NCBI GenBank assembly: GCA_951799425.1 | Contig: OX637392.1 | Location: 39,198,593 to 39,262,592, forward strand | Direction: 5' to 3' | Source: Ilex aquifolium | Lineage: Eukaryota > Streptophyta > Magnoliopsida > Aquifoliales > Aquifoliaceae | Length of the DNA stretch: 64,000 nt | In this document: one piece after another, positions 22,779 through 32,009 of the stretch | Position numbering within the stretch: the first letter of the stretch is position 1 | Layout: the number at the start of each line of letters is the position of its first letter | Position numbers and translations under genes: made by a program | The notes under the pieces: generated by a model | What the model saw: the letters and a program-made list of their open reading frames with translations, nothing else | What the model was told of the DNA's origin: nothing | Database searches by the model: none

Positions 22779-23136
22779 CAATAGGCTTCTCAGCTTATGA
22801 AATTCAAGATGAGCTCTTCCGCTCATATACAAACGATAAGCTTCTCAGCTTATGAAATTCAAGATGAGCTCTTCAGCTCATATACAAACGATAAGCTTCT
22901 CAGCTTATAAAATTCAAATGAGCTCTTCCGCTCATATACAAACGATAAGCTTCTCAGCTTATAAAATTCAAGATGAGCTCTTCAGCTCATATACAAACGA
23001 TAAGCTTCTCAGCTTATAAAATGCAGATGAGCTCTTCCGCTCATATACAAACGATAAACTTCTCAGCGTATAAAATTTAAGATGAGCTATTCCGCTCATA
23101 TGCAAACGATAAGCTTCTAAACTCATAAAATTCAAG
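22779..23136. repeat. T1 3' tandem array of hairpin units (about 55 bp)
   Basis: Six units start at 22808, 22863, 22918, 22972, 23026 and 23081 (spacing 54-55 bp), preceded by a partial unit. Each unit holds two short inverted repeats, clearest at 22864-22881 (ATGAGCT-CTTC-AGCTCAT) and 22891-22908 (ATAAGCT-TCTC-AGCTTAT). Alternate units carry CCGCTCAT or CAGCTCAT. T2 has an equivalent array at 52336-52620. Confidence 0.92.
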
Positions 23137-24233
23137 CTGGCCTCTTCTTGGAGACACCAACAGTCTTTTCCCCACGACCAGCAGTCTTCGTGTGCTGCCA
23201 CGCACTCAAAGACCCCAATACTGACGAAGGCCACGGTGGTTCCTGATCTTCTCCAAACATTCAGGATCATCTCTCAGCTCCATGTCTGGTACAGTAGATG
23301 TTAGTACAAACATGATTTTCTGTTTTCCATCCACGTTTGTGTTCTGAACACGAAGAATGTGCTGAAAAGCTCAGCGCCTAAACTTACAGAATTCAGAATG
23401 AGCTCCTTAGCTCATAAGAGATGAGCCCCTCAGCTCATACATAGACATGCACATTCAAAAAGAAAGATCTGACATTCCAAGAATTCAAGAGTACAAGCGT
23501 TCAAAAAAATACAAAGAAGAGACAGGGGCAGCCATTAAAGGTTATGGTGAAAACAGAGGGAAACCACGAAAGAGAGAAGAAACTCAGCAGATGTTAGGAG
23601 ACTTAAAGGAGTTTGTAAGTTTTTAGGAAACCAAGGGCCACGCGAAGGACAGAGTCGGCGGTCTTTTTGAGTTCCTAATTAATAAAGGTGGTTACGATTT
23701 TGGAAAGCAATTGGGAAAAGGCGGGAAAAGGAGTCAGCACAAGATTACCCTCCCAATGACTCAAAACAGTTGAAAATAAATCTGACCTCTTCTTAGAGCT
23801 GAGCTCAGCTCGGTTGGCAACTTGGCATCTCCATAACAAGTCTTTGAGACCTTCAGCTCCAAGAACCTTTCTCACATCAGAATGATGAAGTTCCTGATGA
23901 GTTCCTTAGTTCATCAAAAGAGCTTGGCAGCTCATAAAGTCCATAATCTTGCTTCAAGAAGGACTGAAGCGCTTCTCAAAGCAATGGGGGCAGGGGAAGT
24001 ACAAGGAGAAGAGCAGAAAGAATGCAAAGTAAAACAGAACGGAAGTACAAGGAGAAGAGCAGAAAGAATGCAAAGTAAAACAGAACCATATATGTCTCAA
24101 ATCGAAATCACGACACATCACAATTCAAAACAAGATTCAAAAATTACTTTGTGAAGTTTGTATTCCAAAACACAAGTTCAAAAAAAAAAAAAAAAAAGAG
24201 AAAGATGGAATTACATGAACACAAAAAGGAGCT
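23137..24233. other. T1 3' non-coding region
   Basis: Scattered degenerate copies of the GAGCTC hairpin motif occur near 23390-23440 and 23890-23930. About 23520-23770 aligns with T2 at 53830-54080. A perfect 2 x 46-bp tandem duplication is at 23995-24086 and an A-rich run at 24181-24197. No gene is supportable. Confidence 0.6.
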
Positions 24234-26921
24234 CTAAGTATCTAGGGAAGGCATAATTGAAGGAGTTTGCAACCCCGTGGATGAGCCCTCAGCAGCAGAC
24301 AAAAGAGAAGAACTTCCAGGGGAGCCAGCTGCACGGATCTCTGCTCCTATTGATTCCGAATTCTGAACAAGGGCCTCGGTCACAAGGTCAGCTGAGAATG
24401 GTGTAGTGGCACCAATAGCAGGAGTAGCAGTTGGGAGCTCAGGAGTTGCAGTTGGGAGCTCAGGAAATGCGGCAAGAGAGCTTGTCCCGGTGGCAAGAGC
24501 TCCAGAAAACTCAGTAGAAAAGGGAGTGGCACACGGAATAACTGGAGAAACAAGTACATCTTGATTCGAGGCTTCAGCTGGTGGAACCGAAGCACCTTCC
24601 TCGTTATCAGAATCAAATTCTTCCATTTCTTCCTCGGTGGGGATAGGGAAGTTGAAGTCTAGATCTGGAAAAGCCTTGATAGCCTTTCGCCTAAAGGCAA
24701 GCCACCCAGTAGCCCACAAGGTGGTGGCCTCATCCTTCAGCTCTACCACCTCGTTAGCCCTCTGTTTGACCAGGTCTTTCTGCACCTCGAGCTCCTCACA
24801 GAGCTTGTCGTTTGCTTCGTTGAGGGTGAGGTAATCCTGCTTTGCCTGGCTGAGTTCTTTCTTGGTATCAAAGGCCTCTTGACTAGCCTTGGACCATGCC
24901 TCAGTCTTGAGCATCAGATCCTCCTTGGTTATCTGTAGCTCATCCCGAGCTTTCTTCTCCCCTTCCTCAGCTCGGACCTTGACAGTTAGGGTGTGTTTGA
25001 GGTCGGAGTTTTGCTTCTCTACTTGCTCCTTAAGGTCTTGCATCTGGGTCCTAAGGTCCTTATTCTCAAAGGACAATTCAGCAACCTTGAGCTCATACGC
25101 CTTCAGAGCCTTGACAGAGCGCTCATAAGATCGAACCCGGTGCAATAGACCCTTCACGTAGAGAGCCGTCTGAGGACACAAATGAAGTTCAGCAAATTAC
25201 GTGAGACTATGAAATGAAAATAAGTGGGAAAGGGAAAAAATGCTAAGCACTTACAATGGCTGCTCCCTGAAAAGCTGAAGAGATGGATTCCTCAAGAGGC
25301 ACAGAAGCAACCTTCAGGACATCAGACTCAGAAAAAATAGAAGAAATAGCTCTCGCAGCTAGATCCATGTTGTCGAAGTAAGAATCCTCATCATCCTCTT
25401 CGGATTTTCCCCCTCCATCAACAATCTTCCCGGAGGCACTGTATTTGAAAGTTCTGGGGTGGAAATTGGGGATCAGTCCCAAAGCCTTCTCGACCTCAGA
25501 GGAGGAAGGGGAAGACTAACCTCCCACTGGGACTGGTACCAACGCAGTCTGAGCCTCTAGAGTGGAAGAGATGACTGCAATTTAAGGAGTGACGGATGAG
25601 GAAGGCAACACCGTGGTGGGAGCCGGTTCTTTAACAGATAAGGAGTGCGAAGGCATCTCCAGCCTCGGAATTTTAGCCCGGGTAATAGGGTCGCTCCCAG
25701 AGCCGTCCTGGGCCTTGCGCTTGCTGGATTTACCACCTTTCATCAGCTCCTCAACCTTAGCCTTGAGCTCTTCGGGAGTAGATTTCATGGTGGAGGGACT
25801 TGGAAGGTCTGAGTTGAGTCAGGAAATATAAAAGAAAAAGAGGAAGAGAAGGAAAGTATTAATGATATTACCTTCTTCAGTGCCTACAGCAGATATTGGA
25901 ATAGCTAAGGTCGCCGGATGGGGGCTCAGACCTAACTCCACCAGATTTCGAGACTCGATGAGATCAGCGTACCTCTCTGGCCTGATTTTCCCCAATTTTG
26001 ATAGCACCTTCTTATCTTCGGGGCTGAGCTCAGGCCGACCACCTAAAAATAAAAAAGAGCAAGTAAGAACAAAGAAAGAGGCTCATAAGTTCCAGATCAG
26101 AGCTCAGCCAGCTTGAGTAAAGACTCACCCAAGTTTTCTGGTCTAGTCCAGGTCGTAGGGATACCAAGAGTATCTGTTTTATCCGCAGGATTATACTCCC
26201 AGTTGGTACCCCCAATAAAAAAGAAGTGCTTTTTCCACACTTTGTGAGAAGTTGGGAGGTCGGTAATGATCTTCCTAGCATTGTTTCGCTTAGAAATATA
26301 TAGAAAGCCTTCGGAAGAGGTCAGCTTGACGTTGAAGAGTTCCATAAGCAAAGAAATTCTAGGAACTTCGAGTTTATGCTTCTTAAAGATGACTAAGAGG
26401 CCTACCATAATGCCATAGAAGTTGGGAGAGAGCTGGGAAGGGCATACGTTGAAGTGTTGCAGAACAGCCTTGATAAAGGGATGCAGGGGAAAGCGAAGAC
26501 TATTCTCAAAGGCAGTGAGGAAGAAGCAGACCCTCTTACTCACTTTTTCTACATAGTAGATGGATTTATCTGGGCACCAGGGTTCAACCCCAGGAGGAAA
26601 ACCATAGCGAGCTTTATATGCTCTCATCAATGCAAGGGCCTCTCTACTATAGCCCACGGATTCGGCATACCTAAAGGCAGCCCCTAAGTATGAAGTTTTT
26701 TCTTCAACCCCAACTCCACTCACCTTGCCCTTGTCTTTGTCAGGCTTGGGGAGCACGGGAGATGATGTAGAAGGAGGTTCCTCAGTGCCGACCTCGGCTT
26801 CCACAGCCTCCGCACCAGGAAAATTATCAATTTCATCACCTACGTCCCCTAAATCAGTGTCCTCAGACCGATCACCTAGTAGGGAAACAGAAGAACGGGT
26901 GGCATCGGAGGAGGCAGACAT
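24234..26921 (-). pseudogene. T1 antisense spliced gene (putative gypsy-type transposon protein, PF04195-like)
   Basis: Read against gag-pol. Start ATG is 26921-26919. Exons are 26921-26129, 26042-25872, 25808-25255 and 25169-24234, with introns 26043-26128, 25809-25871 and 25170-25254, all GT...AG (donors GTGAGT, GTAATA, GTAAGT). Joined exons total 2454 nt, 818 codons including the stop, with phases 1, 1 and 0 consistent across every junction. Exon 1 carries a globular region (Y-G-F-P-P-G-V; F-P-L-H-P-F-I; W-K-K-H-F-F-F) resembling the plant putative gypsy-type transposon domain. Exon 4 starts with a long charged coiled coil, then an Ala/Pro/Ser/Thr-rich tail. Exon 3 has two stops (25582-25584, 25516-25518). 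Its function is unknown; introns require transcription independent of the genomic RNA. Confidence 0.8.
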
Positions 26922-27570
26922 GATTGGGCAAGAAAATGGAAGATTAAAGGAACGATAAAGAGAGGGAACCTAATTAAACTCTCCCTAATAACCCTAGGAT
27001 CAGCACAGTAGCTCCCAACAGCAAGTAGGTGCACAATGGAGCTCCAATCCACAAAGTAAGGAAGAAGGGATAGACAACAGTTGCGATTCCAGCAATAAAA
27101 GAACCGAAAAGACCAAAAACGTAATAACCACCTCGAACTCGAGGGATCCAGAACAAGGGAAGATGCGAAAAGGGGGCAGGAAGGGCGTACCTAGTTGGGA
27201 GAGAGCGACGAACAACAACCCGGGGCCAAATCAAGGGGGAAAGCACTGCGAATCCTCGAATCGAACACAGAAAAACCGATTTTGAGCAAGAATCAGAAAG
27301 CTTCGAGACAGAGAGTCAAGAATTCGCAGAAGCAAGAAGTTCGAAGAACAAAAAAGAAGATGAACAGTGGAAAGAAGCGGTTCAGGTAGCCGTTTGGGTA
27401 TTTAAAGCTTAAGGGACGTGGGCTGAAACATGCGCGGGAATCGAGGAGAGTCATGAGTGCTGCAAACCATCAAAAGGCTTCGGTCATGTGTGAAGCCAAG
27501 GGTTGCCACGTGCGGATCTAGCTCGATTTGAGGAAGCAGTTCAGCCCCTGCTTAAGCTAACTTAAGGCAA
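26922..27570. other. T1 region upstream of the antisense gene
   Basis: Presumed promoter and leader of the antisense gene on the minus strand. It aligns in outline with T2 59765-60390. The one long minus-strand frame here (26974-27246) is not conserved in T2, so I do not call it a gene. No clear TATA box was identified. Confidence 0.4.
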
Positions 27571-27584
27571 AGGCTGGGGGCAAC
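27571..27584 (+). other. T1 polypurine tract
   Basis: AGGCTGGGGGCAAC lies directly before the right LTR. T2 has GGGCTGGGGGGCAAC at the same place. Confidence 0.7.
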
Positions 27585-28233
27585 TGATGATACCTAAAAA
27601 GAGCCCAAGCCTCAGCTCGGGAAATGAGCTCAGCATGGGAGGTCAGGAAAAACCAGCAGAGCTCATCCAGTCGCAATCAGAGCTCCCCACAGTAAAAACA
27701 AAATAGGGAACCGCAAGACAATAACAAATACCTCCAGAGCAATAACCAAGCTGGATTCAAGGCATGAGATTCGTAGCCGATTGAGATCCTCTCAGAAGAT
27801 TGAGAAGGATCCCACGATAGGAGGCAGAGATTTCGGGATAGAGTCCACTGATCCAGCCAAAAGGAGTTTAGGTAACCCCGGAATGGAGGAGAGTAGAGGG
27901 GAGAAAATTCCTCCATTATAGGAAGTAAAATCGGATTAGAGGTAAGCAAAAGGCTATAAGAGGAGAGCCACGAAGAATCCTAAGGCCTCCCTGACTACAT
28001 TGTAACAGATTCAATACCATCAATAAGAAGATAGAAGCTATAGGCTCCATTCCAAAGTGGACTAGCCGAGCTCAGGCCGGTGAACCACTATAATTCTGTT
28101 GTGTTATCTCCCCATCCTCAATTCCCCAAAACATCAACCAGCATTGCCTAACACGAGCCTCGTAGCTCAGACAACACTCTTAACTCCACGCATATCTGAC
28201 CTCCAGTTCATTCTCGATAGATTTACACCATCA
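27585..28233 (+). repeat. T1 right (3') LTR
   Basis: 649 bp, TG...CA, same length as the left LTR and about 97 percent identical by eye. It is followed by the GGTAG duplication at 28234-28238. Confidence 0.95.
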
Positions 28234-28849
28234 GGTAGAAAATAAAAGGTTGGCTTAAGAGGAATTCCTTTCCAAAAAGAAGTCTTTTAAAGTTAAATTT
28301 CGTGCATAAAATCTTAGGGCCCGCGGGTACAAAATATGTTCATACTTCGAAGTTGAATTTCGCATATTTAGAGGTTGAATAACGAAATTTTCGTGAAATA
28401 CACTTTTGTAGCCCTTGAAGTCTTCTTTCCAACCCCACAAAAACCAGGTCAATCGTATATTGGAGTAAAAAGTTATGACCAAAATATTGAAGACGTGTCA
28501 AATCCTTATCTTCTAAGATACTTTCTCAATCTAACTTTAAATGAGTTTTCCTCAAAATTGGACTCTTATAAGGATTAAATTGCTGATTTATGTTCAAGTC
28601 TTCCTATCTCAATCTTGACTCTTCAATCCTTATCAATTATGATTCTTCCTCTAGTGATTGTTTCACTTGCCTTATCCATTATTACTTTAAATCAACTAAT
28701 TTACCTTCAAAATAAATCAAACAACTAGAAAAAGTATCAAATTAGAAAATCAAGGAATTTAACACATTTTAATCACAAATAATATGCAATTAATCAATCA
28801 TTAAATATAATAAAATAGCATTTTTTATGGTTAATCACCTATTTTTAGC
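28234..28849. mobile_element. Unclassified retroelement, right fragment
   Basis: It continues the element broken by T1, starting with the second GGTAG copy. It is AT-rich and non-coding, ending near TATTTTTAGCTCGTTG just before LINE coding sequence resumes. No domain is present. Confidence 0.4.
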
Positions 28850-29297
28850 TCGTTGAAAGCAGTGCGGATAGGTGTTGTTGTTAGAGATTGCAGGGGGAAA
28901 TTCTTGTGGGTTTATGTAGGATAGTCAAAATACGGAGGCTTTGGTTGCCTTTTATACTATGGAATTGGGTGTACGGATGGGTCATATGGGGATTCATTTA
29001 GAAGGCGATTCAAAATTTGTTGTGGAAGATAATGGGAAGCAGGAACTCAACCTATCAATCTCTAGTACTTTCATTGAAAAAATTGAATAGTTTGCTTAGA
29101 ACTTAACCAAGTTCTCTACCTCCTGTGTTAGACGATCTGCTAATGTTGTAGCTGATAGCTTATCTCATTATCCATTACAATGTAATGACTCTACTTTCTG
29201 GAGGGAGGAGTGCTTAGAATTTCTTGATCCTATCCTCCGAAACGATGTCTTGGATAGTAATTTTAATAAAGTTATAGTCATTTCGTATAAAAAAAAA
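28850..29297 (+). pseudogene. LINE RNase H domain, right fragment and 3' end
   Basis: Plus strand: K-A-V-R-I-G-V-V-V-R-D-C-R-G-K-F-L-W, then E-G-D-S-K-F-V-V-E and R-R-S-A-N-V-V-A-D-S-L-S-H, the middle and final motifs of a LINE-encoded RNase H. Stops and shifts separate them. The segment ends in a 9-base A run at about 29288-29296, consistent with a LINE tail. Together with 15499-15715 it makes one domain. The 5' part of the LINE is not seen in the window. Confidence 0.65.
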
Positions 29298-30585
29298 TGA
29301 CTTGTATGCTAAGCGCCACTCGGTGCATACCACTATCAGACACGTCCTTTGGTCCACAATCACATCTCATACCAATAACCATGCCACCGAGTGGACTTGA
29401 TGCATGTACTAATAACTATCCAAGCAATTCACCAACAACAAAAAATATGTTTTTGATATGGTATACTCAACGGAATATCAAACGGATAATCAAAGGAATT
29501 TTAAATAAGGGAAGTTGCAATAATTAGAATGAAATTTTCAATGAGAACAAAAAAAATAATAATAAATAAAACTCTTTGCAAAGATATTTAAAATGGATGC
29601 ATATTGGGAGTTATTCCACTTATCCAATCCTTAGTTGACATTGTGATCAAGTTGATGCACTTCTCTCACTCGATTTCGTAAAAATTAATGTGTAAATTCA
29701 CTACGTGATCCGTAAACCAAAACCCCATTTTTTTCTCACGATTTTTCCTCTAATTTATTTCTTTTTACTATTCTATTCTTTTCTCTTTCTCTCTCTTCTT
29801 CCTAGGGTTACTGCAAGTGAGGGATGTGCAGAATTTATGGGCTATTTGACAAGGAAGAGGTGTCCCTTTGCATGACTCTAATGCTTGCTCACTTGACACT
29901 TGACATTATGAGGTGTCACTTTGCTTGCACATGACCCTTCTTGGTGCATGTGGGCTTCATCATGTTTGCTATGTGTCTTTCTTTAGATTCCCCCACATTT
30001 CACTTTTGACAAGTGTCTTATGGCACACCAAAGTGGACACTTGTTAGACATGCTTGGTAACATCTTTCTCATACTTGTCCCACATGCATTTATACACCCA
30101 TTTTGACATCTTAGATACTTTGGGTGTCTAACATATTATTTTTTTTCCGATACAAAATATATCCAATATTATTATCGTTAAACTCATCTTTAAACTCGTC
30201 TTCATACAATTAATCCAATTTTTATGTTCATTTGTTTATTTGAAATCTCCTGGTCACATAAAACCTTAATTGTATTATCCCAAATATGCCATTTCAAATT
30301 ACAACTCTTATTTTATAAATATTCAGGATGTTACAGTTAGAGATGTACATTGATTGGTGAAATAATGTATTTACATATATATAATGACAAATTAATATTA
30401 TTGGGTGATAAGCTTCACGATTGTGTGAGTCTCACATGGTAGAATTGTTTGGCCTAGTAGGTGATGGTGGTAAGGAACTAGCGGAATTTTGATTAGCGGC
30501 ATTTTTGGAGACAAAATTTTTGGTCTTGGTAATTCGCTAGTAGTGGTGCGAAGTTTGGCGAGCAGCCAAAGCAAAGGATTTTTCG
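29298..30585. other. Intergenic, unclassified
   Basis: No gene recognised. A T/C-rich tract occurs at 29740-29815. At 29880-30130 there is a patch with several short phrases in both orientations (GACAAGTGTC, GACACTTGT, TTGACACTTGAC), perhaps the remnant of a small mobile element, but no terminal repeats could be defined. Confidence 0.35.
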
Positions 30586-30592
30586 GGAGGCA

Positions 30593-31250
30593 CTACCCGC
30601 TGGTGAGACTCAAGAAAAATCTCAAATAAAGAAGTTTAGCCTGAAAATCCATAAATGACATACTGTGGTCTCGAGTAGCAATGTTGATTGAATTTTGAAA
30701 TGGAATGAATGCTGAATTTAGTCCACTCAAGAGTGTAGAGACAAGGTCATCTTCATCAACAGACTTCCCAGTAGAGGCGAGTTGATCTACTAAGTCTTTG
30801 GCAAAGGCTAGATACTCTGAACATGATCGGTTCTCCTGACGCAAACGACGCAATTGGCATTGAAGGAGATTAATGGGGGAACGAGATTGAGAAGCAAAAC
30901 GAGTTGAGAGTGAATTCCATGCCCTTTTCGCAGTTGACAGGCCATACACAATAGAGAGAACTTTAGGGGATAAACTAGCATTGATCTTTCTTATACCATA
31001 GCAAGTAGGCGGGATTAGCATCACCAGTGGATTTGCCAGCAGTTGGAGGAAGAAGCTGATTTGGGAATGGCTCAGAACTATCCACGAAGCCCATAAGATC
31101 ATTGGACTTCAATACTGGTATAAATTGGGACAACAATTACAAGTAATTGTCACCATCTAGTTTGACAAAAATGAGTTCGCCAATATTTGGAGCAAGAAAG
31201 ATAGGTGCAGAAGTGGTCTCAAAAAGTGAAGTCATTTGAGAAGAATCAAA
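30593..31250 (-). pseudogene. Copia gag (UBN2 type) fragment
   Basis: Minus-strand frame of about 170 residues with the helix-rich copia gag signature: L-S-T-A-K-R-A-W-N-S-L, R-S-P-I-N-L-L-Q-C-Q-L, S-C-S-E-Y-L-A-F-A-K-D-L-V-D-Q-L, D-L-V-S-T-L-L-S-G-L-N. It is followed on the right by the initiator-Met primer site (31274-31285) and a minus-strand LTR, the correct order for the 5' part of a minus-strand copia element. Frameshifts occur at its N-terminus. The rest of gag and most of pol are missing to the left. Confidence 0.75.
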
Positions 31251-31273
31251 GAACAAGCATGAGCAGTACTAAA

Positions 31274-31285
31274 GCTATGTTACCA
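31274..31285 (-). other. Copia primer binding site
   Basis: Minus strand TGGTAACATAGC, a variant of the initiator tRNA-Met site TGGTATCAGAGC, immediately inside the LTR end. Confidence 0.65.
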
Positions 31286-31524
31286 TGAAAGTGTTTGGAA
31301 AAATGTCTAAATGGGTTTTGGTACTCAATGACCAAACCGCATTGCTATTCACTGTTATATAACGATACACAGTACATGAGGATTATACAAAATCTGAACA
31401 TAAAAGATTAAGATATACAATAAAAAAATCTAAACTAATGATATTTATCATGCGGAGATAAATCAGGTGGATGATCTTGAGGAGAAAGTAACTCAACAGA
31501 AGATAGAGCAACAGATGGATTATC
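31286..31524 (-). repeat. Copia LTR, inverted copy, first ~31 bp missing
   Basis: It is the reverse complement of most of the LTR at 31671-31947, from the LTR end (31286) to about 31524, where identity stops abruptly. It then joins plus-strand RNase H sequence. Confidence 0.8.
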
Positions 31525-31670
31525 TTGTTCATGCTCGAACCAAGCATGTTGAAGTTAAATTCCATTTTATTCACGAGAAAGTGCTTTATCAAAGGTCTCA
31601 CTTCAGTTCGTTTTGCTCAGCTCTGCGCCAAACTGATGGTCCTGTTGCCTCCCATCAGCTTGCGGGGGAA
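31525..31670 (+). pseudogene. Copia RNase H C-terminus
   Basis: Plus strand L-V-H-A-R-T-K-H-V-E-V-K-F-H-F-I-H-E-K-V, the well-known C-terminal copia RNase H phrase (R-T-K-H-I-E-x-x-x-H-F-x-R). A short frame follows, then the polypurine tract TTGCGGGGGAA (31660-31670) before the LTR. The upstream part of the domain is absent because of the junction at about 31524. Confidence 0.75.
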
Positions 31671-31947
31671 TGATAAGTTTCCTACAAATTTGGCTTCTCA
31701 TGATAATCCATTTGTTGCTGATTTTGCTCTATATTTTGTTGAGTTACTTGCTCCTCAAGATCATCCACCTGATTTATTTCCACATGATAAAGATCATTAG
31801 CTTAGATTTTGTATTTTATATCTTAATCTTTATGTTCAGATTTTGAATAATTCTCATGTACCTTATATCATTAAATAACAGTGAATAGCAATACGTTTTG
31901 GCCATTGAGTACCAAAACCCATTTAGACATTTTTCCAAACACTTTCA
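31671..31947 (+). repeat. Copia LTR, direct copy
   Basis: 277 bp, TGATAAG...CTTTCA, next to the polypurine tract. It is the 3' LTR of the plus-strand piece. With 31286-31524 it forms a large inverted repeat. Confidence 0.8.
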
Positions 31948-32009
31948 TTCGGATCTAAAAATATGACTTAATTTATTGGCATAATTATTTGTCAAGTAAT
32001 ATAGACTCA

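Larger units (their letters stand above)
16458..28233 (+). mobile_element. T1: complete Tat/Retand-like Ty3/gypsy retrotransposon
   Basis: Complete 11,776-bp element: two 649-bp LTRs (TGATGATACC...CCATCA), primer site, plus-strand gag-pol (17169-22659), a tandem hairpin array, an antisense gene and a polypurine tract. The 5-bp target duplication GGTAG is exact at 16453-16457 and 28234-28238. My by-eye count is about 19 substitutions between the LTRs (about 2.9 percent), indicating a fairly recent insertion. The polyprotein order (gag, protease, reverse transcriptase, RNase H, integrase) and the antisense gene place it in the Tat lineage. It lies in the unclassified retroelement, inside the LINE remnant. 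Stops, frameshifts and a protease active-site change make it non-autonomous now. Confidence 0.95.

Noticed and set aside
22779..23136. Regular 55-bp repeats resembling a CRISPR array
   Set aside because: Units are repeated throughout with no unique spacers, in a plant retrotransposon; they are a tandem hairpin repeat.
26974..27246. A 90-residue hydrophobic minus-strand frame upstream of the T1 antisense gene
   Set aside because: It is not conserved at the equivalent place in T2; probably a leader sequence open by chance.
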